Positions 21,941 through 30,748 are shown, counted from the stretch's first letter. The stretch: 41,405 bases of DNA from Clostridia bacterium (GCA_017626395.1 JAGAIU010000052.1:1-41405), one strand, 5' to 3'. The notes: generated from the letters alone by a model not told the origin. Numbers and translations: made by a program.

Positions 21941-23914
21941 ATGGCAAAATTAGTAATAGTTGAGTCTCCATCTAAGGCAAAAACTATAAAAAAATATTTA
22001 GGTGAAGATTATGAAGTTATTGCTTCACAAGGACATATTATAGATTTACCAGCTAGTAAATTGGCTGTAGATATTGAAAATGATTTTAAACCAGAATATA
22101 AGACAATGACAGGTAAAGCTAATATAATAAAACAAATAAAAGAATTAGCTAAAGGTAAAGAAATTGTATATCTAGCAACCGACCCTGATCGTGAGGGAGA
22201 AGCTATAGCATGGCATTTAAAAAATGTTTTAAATATTGCAGATAATGAGAAATGTAGAATAGAATTTAACGAAATAACAAAAAATGCTGTTAAAAAAGCA
22301 GTTGAAAAGCCTAGAGCGGTTAATCTTGATTTAGTTGATGCACAACAAGCAAGACGTATTTTAGATAGAATTGTTGGATATAAGCTTTCTCCATTATTAT
22401 GGAAGAAAGTAAAAAAAGGTACAAGTGCAGGAAGAGTTCAATCAGTTGCATTAAAAATAATAATAGATAAAGAAAGAGAAATTCAAAACTTTAAACCAGA
22501 AGATTATTATTTAATGTATGCTAAACTGCAAAAGAATGATGATATAGTAACAGCTAAATTCTATGGAGATATAAATGGTAGAATAGAACTTAAAGATGAA
22601 GAACAAGTAAATAAGATTTTAAAAGAAATAGATAAAAAGAAATATAAAGTTGTAGATATAATTAAAAGTGAGAGAAGAAAAAATCCACCTGCACCATTTA
22701 CAACATCATCACTTCAACAAGAAGCTTCTAGAAAATTAGGCTTTGGCGTTAAGAAGACAATGCTGATAGCACAAAAATTATATGAATCAGGACATATTAC
22801 ATACATGAGAACCGACTCTATAAGATTATCTGATGATGCTAAAAAAATGGCCAAAGATTATATTACTAAGAATTTTGGAAATTCATATTATTTAGCAAGA
22901 GAATTTAAAGCTAAAGATAATGCACAAGATGCACACGAAGCTATAAGACCTACTCATGTAGATAATAATTTAGAGCTTGGTAGAGATGAAGAAAAATTAT
23001 ACAATTTGATATTAAATAGATTTTTAGCTTCTCAAATGAGTGTTGCTGTATATGACACAACCAAAGTAAAAGTTAATGTTGAAGATTATATATTTAATAT
23101 TAATGGAAGTATAATAAAATTTGATGGCTTTATGAAATTATATATAGAAGGAAAAGACGATAAAGCTAAAGGCAAAAATGATAATGATGATGACGATGAT
23201 GAATTAAATGCACTTCCAGAGTTTGAAATGGGAGAAATATTAAAACAAAAAGATTTAAAAGCAGATAAGAAAACAACTGAGCCACCTGCAAGATATACTG
23301 AAGCAAGTTTAGTTAAAGTAATGGAAGAAAAAGGCGTGGGTCGTCCAAGTACATATGCACCTACAATTTCTACTATTGAAGATAGACTATATATAGAAAA
23401 GCAAGGTAAATATTTAGTACCTACAGATTTAGGAACTGTTGTAAACAAAATAATGGAAGAAAATTTTGAAAATATAGTAGATGTAAAGTTTACGGCAGAT
23501 ATGGAAAATAAATTAGACATGGTCGCAGAATCTAAACAAAACTATGTTGAAATGCTAAGAGATTTTTATGTGCCATTTAGTAAAAATCTTGCAGAAGTTC
23601 AAGATAAAATAGAAAAAGTAAAAATTCCTGAACAAGAATCTGATGTAGTATGTGAAAAATGTGGAAAAACTATGATTATAAAACAAGGAAGATTTGGTAA
23701 GTTTTTAGCATGCCCAGGATATCCAGATTGTCAAAATATAAAACCATATAATGAAAGTATAGATGCTCCATGTCCAGATTGTGGGGGGAAAGTTATTATA
23801 AAACATACAAAAACTAAAAGAGCTTTTTATGTTTGTGAAAATAACAATAATACAGAAAATAGTCCATGTAAATATATTTCTTGGACTAAACCCAAAGCTA
23901 AATCTAAGAAATAG
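21941..23914 (+). CDS. topA: DNA topoisomerase I
   Basis: 657 residues, type IA enzyme. TOPRIM residues are in 'VIVESPSKAKTIKKYLG' and 'DPDREGEAI' (81-89). The catalytic tyrosine is Y288 in 'GHITYMRTDS'. 'KGVGRPSTYAPTISTI', here 'GVGRPSTYAPTIST', marks domain IV. The C-terminus has a complete four-Cys zinc ribbon (CEKC ... CPGYPDC) and a second one (CPDC ... C ... C) with a longer spacing. It relaxes negative supercoils. An acidic insert 'DKAKGKNDNDDDDDELNALP' near residue 410 is notable. The site GAAAGG lies upstream of ATG. In Bacillota trmFO normally follows; here two membrane genes are in between. Confidence 0.96.
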   Translation: MAKLVIVESPSKAKTIKKYLGEDYEVIASQGHIIDLPASKLAVDIENDFKPEYKTMTGKANIIKQIKELAKGKEIVYLATDPDREGEAIAWHLKNVLNIADNEKCRIEFNEITKNAVKKAVEKPRAVNLDLVDAQQARRILDRIVGYKLSPLLWKKVKKGTSAGRVQSVALKIIIDKEREIQNFKPEDYYLMYAKLQKNDDIVTAKFYGDINGRIELKDEEQVNKILKEIDKKKYKVVDIIKSERRKNPPAPFTTSSLQQEASRKLGFGVKKTMLIAQKLYESGHITYMRTDSIRLSDDAKKMAKDYITKNFGNSYYLAREFKAKDNAQDAHEAIRPTHVDNNLELGRDEEKLYNLILNRFLASQMSVAVYDTTKVKVNVEDYIFNINGSIIKFDGFMKLYIEGKDDKAKGKNDNDDDDDELNALPEFEMGEILKQKDLKADKKTTEPPARYTEASLVKVMEEKGVGRPSTYAPTISTIEDRLYIEKQGKYLVPTDLGTVVNKIMEENFENIVDVKFTADMENKLDMVAESKQNYVEMLRDFYVPFSKNLAEVQDKIEKVKIPEQESDVVCEKCGKTMIIKQGRFGKFLACPGYPDCQNIKPYNESIDAPCPDCGGKVIIKHTKTKRAFYVCENNNNTENSPCKYISWTKPKAKSKK

Positions 23915-23967
23915 ATATACTAAAGTACGAAGAAATGTTATTTTTCAAAGGGATACTTTAAATATCT
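23914..23967 (+). other. Imperfect hairpin after topA
   Basis: GATAT..TAAAGTA (23914-23927) can pair with TACTTTA.ATATC (23954-23966) with a small bulge and a 26-base loop. There is no T-run right after it, so a terminator role is weak. The rest of the 137-base gap before the next gene shows no clear promoter. Confidence 0.3.
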
Positions 23968-24051
23968 TATAAAAAATGATTGATATGTGTTGATTAGAAT
24001 CTAGAAAAAAGTTACATGTTATAAAAAAATAGCATAAAAAACGGAGGGTGT

Positions 24052-24873
24052 ATGAAAGTATATATATTATTAGCTTGGACTTTAGTTAATTTTATTTGCT
24101 CAATAATTTTAATTGTTAAAGAGTTTAAATCAAAATTAGATTATATTAAAGTATTGATAGTTACAATATTTATTATAATTTTTTCTCCTATTTTTACTTA
24201 TGTTTTAGTAATGATAGCTAGGTATTTAAAGAATTATCAAATTATAGATGCAATTGGTACATCTGATGCTTGGATAGGATTTGCTGGTTCAATTATTGGC
24301 GGGTCAATAACTATGTTTGCTTTATATTTAACTTTTAAACACGAAAGTAGAGTGAGAGAAAAAAATCGTATTGATTCAATAAAACCATATATATCTTGTC
24401 GAATCTCTAATTATAAAGAAGATGAACGAAAGATAGATATAGGTGAATGTGTTAATGATTATGGTCACATTCAGTGTGTAATGAAAAATATTTCAAATAA
24501 TATTGGTAATATAAAATTTAAAGAGCAATTTATAAGTCGCGAAATAGAAAAAAATCATTTTGAAAAAGTATATGATTTAGACCAGTTTGGGATTTCTACA
24601 TTTGCTGTTCAATTAGATAATGGTTTTTTTCTTGCCCCACACGAGATATATAAATGGAATATTAATTTTGGATTAGTAACTGATGATGTAGGTAACTATA
24701 AATTTGAAAATCATTGTTTTTCTTATATACACACTATATTATTTGAAATTACGGATGTATCAAATACTGATACATATATATTTAGATTTGATTTTGAAGT
24801 GAATATTAATATTGATAAAAATAATAAGCCAATATTATTTTTAGAAAAACAAAATAATTCTATAGAAAGATAA
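24052..24873 (+). CDS. Membrane protein with three N-terminal helices and a soluble C-terminal domain
   Basis: 273 residues. Helices lie at about 3-22, 31-56 and 72-95; the third contains 'WIGFAGSIIGGSITMFALYL', a Gly-rich pattern ('W.gf.GsyiGg') that I have seen in unclassified small Bacillota membrane proteins. A basic segment follows ('HESRVREKNRIDSIKPYI') and then about 150 residues of mostly beta structure. No catalytic motif is visible. CGGAGGG is a good ribosome binding site. It stands between topA and trmFO, which are usually adjacent, so it may be a later insertion. The TAA stop is inside the terminator stem. Confidence 0.75.
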   Translation: MKVYILLAWTLVNFICSIILIVKEFKSKLDYIKVLIVTIFIIIFSPIFTYVLVMIARYLKNYQIIDAIGTSDAWIGFAGSIIGGSITMFALYLTFKHESRVREKNRIDSIKPYISCRISNYKEDERKIDIGECVNDYGHIQCVMKNISNNIGNIKFKEQFISREIEKNHFEKVYDLDQFGISTFAVQLDNGFFLAPHEIYKWNINFGLVTDDVGNYKFENHCFSYIHTILFEITDVSNTDTYIFRFDFEVNINIDKNNKPILFLEKQNNSIER

Positions 24874-24900
24874 GTATGCAGTAAAGCATACTTATCTTTT
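24866..24900 (+). terminator. Terminator of the first inserted membrane gene
   Basis: Perfect 14-base arms AAAGATAAGTATGC / GCATACTTATCTTT with a 6-base loop. The gene's stop codon is part of the 5' arm. Confidence 0.85.
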
Positions 24901-24911
24901 ATCCGAAATAG

Positions 24912-24940
24912 TTGACATAAAATATAAAAAGAGTTATAAT
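24912..24940 (+). promoter_or_regulatory. Consensus sigma-A promoter of the second membrane gene
   Basis: TTGACA, 17-base spacer, TATAAT: full match. The start codon is 58 bases downstream. Confidence 0.85.
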
Positions 24941-24998
24941 TATAAAGGCTATTTAACTTTTGCAAAATATTAAATTTAATATTTAGGAGGTTTTGAAT

Positions 24999-25616
24999 AT
25001 GAGTAATTCAAAAAAAGTAAAGGAAGTTGAAGTTTTAGAAAAGGATGACGAAATAAATGGAATGCTAATTAATCCAAAGTTTTTTGCAGCAGGTACAATT
25101 TTAGGCTTTATAATAATTATAGGATGTTTAATTTTAAACTTTGGTATTGGTTGTGCAATGCTTTTAATTTTGCTTGAGTTAAATCTTTTTATGGGACTGC
25201 TTGTAGAAAATGATGCTAAAACGGTGTACAGATTATACGGAGTTTTTAAAGAGGCTTATGAAGATGATGAAATGTATACATTAGAAGTGCATGGAAGGTA
25301 TGGTATAAATAAGTTTTATACTGATTTTAAAAAGAACTTTAATATTTTAAAAGTTATAACCCTATTTACTATAATAGTTTTAATAGTAGGATACATAGCA
25401 CTTTCAATAGCATGTAGCAATCCATCAATTAATCATAAACTTATAGGCGAAATACAAAATATAACAACGGTTGCTGTTGTAGTATTATGTGGAATAGTTT
25501 TTTGTTATAGTAATGCATGTTATAAAAAAGATTTTATGCAAAGATATCAGTTTATGTGCAACAACTACAGAGATTTATGCGAAGCACGAAAATATAGAAC
25601 TAGTCTATATAGATAA
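24999..25616 (+). CDS. Four-helix membrane protein of unknown function
   Basis: 205 residues: a charged cytoplasmic start ('KKVKEVEVLEKDDEING'), two helices (about 28-48 and 49-67), a soluble loop of about 50 residues ('KTVYRLYGVFKEAYEDDEMY' onward), two more helices (about 118-138 and 151-171) and a cytoplasmic tail with Cys and Arg. I do not recognise a family. AGGAGG lies 8 bases before the chosen ATG; a TTG two codons earlier is less likely. It has its own strong promoter and terminator, so it is an independent unit between topA and trmFO. Confidence 0.75.
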   Translation: MSNSKKVKEVEVLEKDDEINGMLINPKFFAAGTILGFIIIIGCLILNFGIGCAMLLILLELNLFMGLLVENDAKTVYRLYGVFKEAYEDDEMYTLEVHGRYGINKFYTDFKKNFNILKVITLFTIIVLIVGYIALSIACSNPSINHKLIGEIQNITTVAVVVLCGIVFCYSNACYKKDFMQRYQFMCNNYRDLCEARKYRTSLYR

Positions 25617-25625
25617 TTTAAATAT

Positions 25626-25660
25626 AAGGATATAACAATTTGTTATATCCTTTGTTTTTT
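25626..25660 (+). terminator. Terminator of the second inserted membrane gene
   Basis: Perfect 12-base arms AAGGATATAACA / TGTTATATCCTT with a 3-base loop, then TGTTTTTT. Confidence 0.85.
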
Positions 25661-25661
25661 C

Positions 25662-25690
25662 TTGAAAAAAAGCCATTTGTATAATATAAT
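25662..25690 (+). promoter_or_regulatory. Sigma-A promoter of trmFO-holA
   Basis: TTGAAA, 17-base spacer, TATAAT, 22 bases before the start codon. Confidence 0.7.
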
Positions 25691-25712
25691 ACAGATATGA
25701 TAGGAGAATAAA

Positions 25713-27077
25713 ATGGACAAAATAGTAAATGTAATAGGTGCAGGACTTGCAGGATGTGAGTGTGCATATATTTTAGCTAAAAATAATATAAAAGTAAGAT
25801 TATATGAAATGAAGCCTAAATGCAAAAGTGAAGCACATCATTCAGATGACTTTGCTGAACTTGTATGTAGTAACTCATTAAAATCTGAAGCATTAACAAA
25901 TGCTTGTGGATTACTAAAAAAAGAAATGGAAATGCTAGGTAGTATATTTGTAGAAGCAGCATATAATGCAAGAGTTCCAGCAGGGCAAGCATTAGCTGTA
26001 GATAGAGATATTTTCTCAAAGTATATTACAGATAAAATAAAGAAAAATGAAAATATTGAAATTATATACGAAAAAGTAGAAGATATAGATAAGATTGAAG
26101 GAATAAAAGTAATAGCTACCGGTCCTTTAACAGATGAAGCTTTAATGAATTCATTACAAAAAATATTAGGACAAGATAGTTTATATTTTTATGATGCAGC
26201 AGCTCCTATTGTTTCAAGAGATTCAATAAATATGGATATTGCATATTGGGGAGATAGATATGACCAAGAAAGAGGCAAAGATGAAACAATAGAAGATTGG
26301 CAAGAAAGATTAAAAAATACACCTGAGGCGGATTATTTAAATCTTCCAATGAATAAAGAAGAATATGAAGCTTTTTGCAATGAACTTATCAATGCTGAGG
26401 TAGCACAACTACATGAATTTGAAAAAAGAGAAATATTTGAAGGTTGTATGCCGGTTGAAGTAATGGCAAAAAGAGGAATAGATACTTTAAGATATGGTCC
26501 TTTAAAACCAGTAGGTTTTACAGATCCAAGAACTGGTAGAAGACCTTATGCAAACGTTCAACTTAGAGTAGAAAATAAGGAAGTGCAATCTTTTAATCTA
26601 GTTGGATTCCAGACAAATCTAAAATTTGGAGAACAAAAAAGAGTATTTTCTATGATACCAGGTCTTGAAAATGCAGTGTTTGAAAGATATGGTGTTATGC
26701 ATAAAAATACATATATAAATGGTGGTAAATTATTAGATAATAATTTCTGTTTAAAAGAAAACAACAGTATATACTTTGCTGGCCAGATATCTGGTGTAGA
26801 GGGATATGTTGAATCTGCAGCATCTGGTATGATGGTAGCTTACAGCATAATTAAAAGATTTGATGGTGAAAAAATAACTTTCCCAGAAGATACAATGCTT
26901 GGAAGTTTAGCAAAATATGTATCAACAGAAAATAAAAATTATCAACCAATGAATGCTAATTTTGGAATATTAAAACCATTGGAAAAGAAAATAAGAGATA
27001 AAAAAGAAAAATATGGTATACTTGCAGGCATTGCACAAGAAAGTATAAAGAAATTTAAAGAAGAATGTTTAAAATAA
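25713..27077 (+). CDS. trmFO: Folate-dependent tRNA uracil-54 methyltransferase
   Basis: 454 residues. The FAD motif 'VIGAGLAGCECAY' is at the N-terminus, followed by 'YEMKP', 'AELVCSNSLKSE' (C52) and 'FEGCMPVEVMAKRG' (C245), the two cysteines placed as in known TrmFO enzymes. 'GPLKPVGFTDPRTGRRPYA' and 'GYVESAASGMM' are also typical. It makes m5U54 in the tRNA T-loop with methylenetetrahydrofolate as the carbon donor and FAD as the reductant. AGGAG precedes ATG. holA follows 12 bases after the stop. Confidence 0.97.
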   Translation: MDKIVNVIGAGLAGCECAYILAKNNIKVRLYEMKPKCKSEAHHSDDFAELVCSNSLKSEALTNACGLLKKEMEMLGSIFVEAAYNARVPAGQALAVDRDIFSKYITDKIKKNENIEIIYEKVEDIDKIEGIKVIATGPLTDEALMNSLQKILGQDSLYFYDAAAPIVSRDSINMDIAYWGDRYDQERGKDETIEDWQERLKNTPEADYLNLPMNKEEYEAFCNELINAEVAQLHEFEKREIFEGCMPVEVMAKRGIDTLRYGPLKPVGFTDPRTGRRPYANVQLRVENKEVQSFNLVGFQTNLKFGEQKRVFSMIPGLENAVFERYGVMHKNTYINGGKLLDNNFCLKENNSIYFAGQISGVEGYVESAASGMMVAYSIIKRFDGEKITFPEDTMLGSLAKYVSTENKNYQPMNANFGILKPLEKKIRDKKEKYGILAGIAQESIKKFKEECLK

Positions 27078-27089
27078 AGAGGAGATAGC

Positions 27090-27998
27090 ATGAACAATAT
27101 TTATTTATTATATGGTGAAGAAAAATACGAATTAAATCAAAAAGTGGAAAAAATTAAAAAAGAATTTTCTAATTTACAAGTAGGAGTAAATTTATTTTAT
27201 ATTAATAATGATAATATAGAGGAACTACCTTCCATTACACAAGGTGTAACTTTTTTTGGAAGTGAAAAACTAATAATTATTAAAAACACTAACTTAAAAT
27301 TTGATACTAATATAATAAAAGATATTGATGAAGATATTAAAATAATAATTATTGAGGAAAGTGTGGATAAAAGACTTTCTGAATATAAAGCTTTGTCTAA
27401 ATTTGCAGAATGTATAGAGTTTAAGCATTTAGATGCAGCACAAATGACAGATTTTATTATAAATACTTTAAAAAAATATAATGTAAAAATCTCATATGAA
27501 GATGCTCAATACATGCAAAATGTATGTGGCGAAGATAAATCTAATAATATAAACGAAATGAAAAAGTTAGTTATATATGTTGGAAATGGTGGAACAGTTA
27601 CTAAAGATATAATAGACAGTATATGTTCTAAAACTTTAAATGCTAAAATTTTTGATGTACTTGAAAATATAATAAATAAAAAGAAAAAAATTGCTATTGA
27701 ACAGCTTAATACATTATTACAGCAAAAAGAACCAATAGTAAAAATATATATAATGTTATATAAACAATATAAACAATTATATATGATAAAACTTTTAAAA
27801 GATAAAGGAGAAAAAAATATTGCTGGAGCAATAGGATTGCATCCGTTTGTTGTAAAAAAACTTTTAGTCTCTTGTGATAAATATACTGAGCAAGAATTAA
27901 AAAATATAATTTATGTTTTCGATGAATATGATCAAAAAACAAAAAATGGAGATATGGATTTTGAAATAGGACTTAAAAAGATAATTTGTATGTTATAG
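27090..27998 (+). CDS. holA: DNA polymerase III delta subunit
   Basis: 302 residues. The N-terminus 'IYLLYGEEKYELNQKVEKI' replaces the Walker-type start of the clamp-loader fold without its catalytic residues, as is normal for delta. 'GVTFFGSEKLIIIKN' (clamp-binding region), 'LDAAQMTDFIINTLKKYN' and the C-terminal collar helices ('ALNAKIFDVLENIINKKKK' region) match the family. Delta opens the beta clamp in the clamp loader. AGAGGAG precedes ATG, and it shares the trmFO transcript. In many Bacillota rpsT follows on the other strand; here gpr comes next instead. The last G of its stop codon starts a candidate forespore promoter. Confidence 0.92.
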   Translation: MNNIYLLYGEEKYELNQKVEKIKKEFSNLQVGVNLFYINNDNIEELPSITQGVTFFGSEKLIIIKNTNLKFDTNIIKDIDEDIKIIIIEESVDKRLSEYKALSKFAECIEFKHLDAAQMTDFIINTLKKYNVKISYEDAQYMQNVCGEDKSNNINEMKKLVIYVGNGGTVTKDIIDSICSKTLNAKIFDVLENIINKKKKIAIEQLNTLLQQKEPIVKIYIMLYKQYKQLYMIKLLKDKGEKNIAGAIGLHPFVVKKLLVSCDKYTEQELKNIIYVFDEYDQKTKNGDMDFEIGLKKIICML

Positions 27999-28027
27999 AA
28001 TAAAAACACCTTTATATATTCATAATT
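27998..28027 (+). promoter_or_regulatory. Candidate sigma-F/sigma-G promoter of gpr nested in the holA terminator
   Basis: GAATA (27998-28002), 18-base spacer, CATAATT (28021-28027). The -35 matches the forespore pattern GHATR fully and the -10 matches CATWHTA in six of seven bases. The -10 fills the terminator loop. A start about 7 bases downstream (near 28034) would leave out the 5' arm and free the ribosome binding site. Confidence 0.5.
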
Positions 28028-28047
28028 ATATATAGAGGTGTTTTTTT
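28003..28047 (+). terminator. Terminator of trmFO-holA, whose 3' arm holds the gpr ribosome binding site
   Basis: 17-base arms AAAACACCTTTATATAT / ATATATAGAGGTGTTTT (one T-G pair), 8-base loop, then T7 in total. GAGGTG at 28035-28040 in the 3' arm is the ribosome binding site for the ATG at 28048. Confidence 0.85.
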
Positions 28048-28923
28048 ATGTGTAAAATTAAATTTAATACAGACATGGCAGATGAAAGAGTAGATGAATA
28101 TAAAGTAATAAATAATATGAGTGCTATCGATGGAATAGAGATAACAGAAGAAAAATATGAAGAATTTAAAGTTACTCAAGTTAATGTTATTAATGAAAAT
28201 GGAGCTCAAGCTATAGATAAAGAAATTGGAAAATATATAACTTTTGAAATGGAGAATATAAAATATATAAATGATACTGGAAAAGTTATAGAAAAATTAA
28301 AAGAGTTTTTAAATACTTTAATCGAAAAGCAAAAATCTGTAATGGTAGTAGGCCTTGGAAATATGTATGTTACACCAGATGCATTAGGTTCTAAAGTCGT
28401 AAAAGGAATTGATGTAACAAGACATATATTAAAACTTACTGAAAATATATTGTCAGAAGATACTAGAGAAGTTAGTGCTATATGTCCAGGTGTTATGGGA
28501 AATACTGGAATACAAACATCAGAAATTATTTCATCGGTTGCTAAAATTGTATCGCCTAAATATATAATTGTTATTGATAGCTTGATGTCTAAATCTATCA
28601 AAAGAGTTGGAGCTTCGATTCAAATTAGTAATGTTGGTATAACTCCTGGTTCGGGAATAACCGGAATTAATTCTAAAATAGATGAGAAAAGTACTAATGC
28701 AAAAGTAATATCATTAGGTGTTCCTATGGTGGTAGATATGGCTACTATAACAACTGATGCTTTAAATAAGATTGAAAATGTAACTGATGATAGAGGAGAA
28801 AGATATCAAAAAATAGCAGCAACATTAGATACTGAAAATTATATAGTAACACCTAAAGATATAGATGAATTAATTGAAATAATGGCCGGAATTATTTCAC
28901 AAAGTATTAATGAGACAATGTAA
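28048..28923 (+). CDS. gpr: Germination protease GPR
   Basis: 291 residues, somewhat shorter than Bacillus GPR (about 370). Recognised from the start 'FNTDMADERVDEY', which has the 'TDLA.E' type self-cleavage region of the zymogen, 'VMVVGLGNMYVTPDALGSKV', 'AICPGVMGNTGIQTSEII', 'IIVIDSLMSKSIKRVGASIQ', 'GITPGSGI' and 'SLGVPMVVDMATI'. GPR cuts small acid-soluble spore proteins at germination to free amino acids. The only ribosome binding site is GAGGTG, inside the holA terminator stem, so translation from read-through transcripts should be poor. In Bacillus gpr is made in the forespore under sigma-F and sigma-G. spoIIP, often next to gpr, is elsewhere in the window. Confidence 0.93.
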   Translation: MCKIKFNTDMADERVDEYKVINNMSAIDGIEITEEKYEEFKVTQVNVINENGAQAIDKEIGKYITFEMENIKYINDTGKVIEKLKEFLNTLIEKQKSVMVVGLGNMYVTPDALGSKVVKGIDVTRHILKLTENILSEDTREVSAICPGVMGNTGIQTSEIISSVAKIVSPKYIIVIDSLMSKSIKRVGASIQISNVGITPGSGITGINSKIDEKSTNAKVISLGVPMVVDMATITTDALNKIENVTDDRGERYQKIAATLDTENYIVTPKDIDELIEIMAGIISQSINETM

Positions 28924-28981
28924 TATTTTATTGATTTTTATTATGAATTAGTATAAAATAATTCTATTAGGGGGAATAAAT

Positions 28982-30175
28982 ATGTTGAAAAAGAAAATTA
29001 ATATAATAGTAGTATTTATTTTTACACTTATACTAGCAATTAATAATGTATTTGCTGTAGAAATATACGATTCAAAAATTACTGAAAATGTATATAAATT
29101 AAGTGAAGATGATTCTAGTTTTTCGATTCCGTTTTTTAGGATGTCTGAACAAAGAATGGAACTAGATAAAACTATTGATCAAGTTGGATTATTTATGACA
29201 TCTTCATCAATAGATGTAAATTCTGAATTAAAAGGAATTCAAATGCTATATACTAATGATACGGTTAGAATAAACTCAAATATGGAATATGCAGTTATAT
29301 TTTCAGCAGGAAATGTTATTTTAAATTCAAGTGTTGATAAAACAGTATTAGTATATTGTAATGGAACTTTTACTATAAGTGAAGAAGCAGTGGTAAAAGG
29401 AAATGTTATAGTTTATGCTCCTTCAATGGTAATTGATGGTACAATAGATGGTAATGTTTTAGGATCTATTAATAGCGTAACTATAAATAATACTGTAAAT
29501 GGTAAATTAAAAATGAATGTTGTAGATATGACATTTGGAGAAAATGCTAAAATAGCTCAACAACTTGAAATTAATACACCAAATACAAATTTAAAAATAG
29601 ATGAAAATATTGCCACTGCACAAATTGATATAATAGAAAATGAAAAAGAAAGCTTTAGCGATTATTTGGTAAGAATTTTACAAATAGCAATAACAAACTT
29701 CTTGATGTTCTTAATTCTTTTAATATTTATGAAAAAAGATAAAATTAAACAAGTAATGAATAAATTACGAGATGAGAAGATAATAAAAGTTGGCTTCAAA
29801 GGATATTTATCATTAATAATGTTACTATGTTTTGGAGTTGTACTATTAGCACTTCTACTTGAATTAGGCATAGCTACTATTGTATTTTCAGCAGCTTTAA
29901 TGATAATTTTTACTATGTTAAAAGACGTTATTTTTGGAATATTTATAGCAGATTTAGTAGACAGAAAATATAAAGATTTAGAAATTAAACCTAATAATAT
30001 ATTAGTTGCAATAGTTACATTTATATTTTTAGCAATACTAGAAAATATACCATATGTTGGTTGGATAATTTCGCTATTAGTATTTATTATAGCTTTAGGC
30101 ATAGCAATTACTTTAGTAAAAAAATACTTTAAAGACGATAATAACACAGAACAAGAGATAATAAAAGTAAAATAA
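28982..30175 (+). CDS. Secreted bactofilin-like beta-helix fused to a four-helix membrane domain
   Basis: 397 residues. A signal peptide (about 1-25, ending 'NVFA') precedes an extracytoplasmic part of about 200 residues. Its region 95-200 shows the short repeating strands of a bactofilin-type beta-helix ('GNVILNSSVDKTVLVYCNGT', 'VKGNVIVYAPSMVIDGTIDG'). Four membrane helices follow (about 230-250, 272-292, 296-318 and 342-375) and a charged tail. Classical bactofilins are cytoplasmic polymers, so an outward-facing one tied to a membrane domain is unusual. Function unknown; a scaffold or wall-associated role is an inference. GGGGG lies upstream of ATG. It follows gpr with its own AT-rich gap; sporulation control is possible but not shown. 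Confidence 0.7.
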   Translation: MLKKKINIIVVFIFTLILAINNVFAVEIYDSKITENVYKLSEDDSSFSIPFFRMSEQRMELDKTIDQVGLFMTSSSIDVNSELKGIQMLYTNDTVRINSNMEYAVIFSAGNVILNSSVDKTVLVYCNGTFTISEEAVVKGNVIVYAPSMVIDGTIDGNVLGSINSVTINNTVNGKLKMNVVDMTFGENAKIAQQLEINTPNTNLKIDENIATAQIDIIENEKESFSDYLVRILQIAITNFLMFLILLIFMKKDKIKQVMNKLRDEKIIKVGFKGYLSLIMLLCFGVVLLALLLELGIATIVFSAALMIIFTMLKDVIFGIFIADLVDRKYKDLEIKPNNILVAIVTFIFLAILENIPYVGWIISLLVFIIALGIAITLVKKYFKDDNNTEQEIIKVK

Positions 30176-30227
30176 GAATAAATTTAAATAATTAAACATA
30201 AATTGTACCATGAAAGAAGGTAGATTT

Positions 30228-30590
30228 ATGTTTAATTTTTTTTGCCGTAGAAGAAATAGATGCTCTAGTAGAAATTTAATATATAATTTAATCACATACG
30301 AAGTAGCAAGAGAGATGATAGAAAATCAAGAAAATATTTTAATAGATGTAAGAACGAAAAGAGAATATGATATAATGCATATAAAAAATGCTATAAATAT
30401 TCCCATTGAAAAAATTAGAATGTGTGAAAATGAATATAAAACAAAAAAAGGGATTTTAGTATATTGCTCTAGTGGTATAAGAACTAAAGAGGCAATCCGT
30501 ATTCTAAATAATTTAGGATATATGAACATATACATATGGGAATATGGCTCTCTTTCTAATTTTCCATATAAAGATATGTTAAAAATTTAA
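30228..30590 (+). CDS. Single-domain rhodanese (sulfurtransferase-like)
   Basis: 120 residues. After a basic N-terminus with two Cys ('FNFFCRRRNRCSSRN') comes one rhodanese domain: 'ITYEVAREMI', 'ILIDVRTKREYDIMHIKNAI' and the active loop 'VYCSSGIRTKEAI' with catalytic C80. The CxxGxR loop with Arg at the fifth place fits sulfurtransferases such as GlpE or PspE, which move sulfane sulfur to thiols. The ATG at 30228 is chosen because AGAAGG lies 7 bases upstream; an in-frame ATG at 30210 has no site. No promoter or terminator is clear around it. Confidence 0.85.
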   Translation: MFNFFCRRRNRCSSRNLIYNLITYEVAREMIENQENILIDVRTKREYDIMHIKNAINIPIEKIRMCENEYKTKKGILVYCSSGIRTKEAIRILNNLGYMNIYIWEYGSLSNFPYKDMLKI

Positions 30591-30693
30591 ATTGAGTCAG
30601 ATTATGTAAAAAGAAAATAAAGAAAAAAGTAGGTAAATTAAAAAAATAAAAAAATAAAATTAATTAAGTAATTTAAATGAAATAATTTTGTCG

Positions 30694-30722
30694 TTGATTT
30701 TAAACTTATATTTTTGTATAAT
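30694..30722 (+). promoter_or_regulatory. Sigma-A promoter of the 53-residue protein gene
   Basis: TTGATT, 17-base spacer, TATAAT, 26 bases before the GTG start. The 100 bases before it (from 30591) are A-rich and show nothing else. Confidence 0.65.
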
Positions 30723-30748
30723 AATGTTACTTTTTGGAGGTTGGAAAA

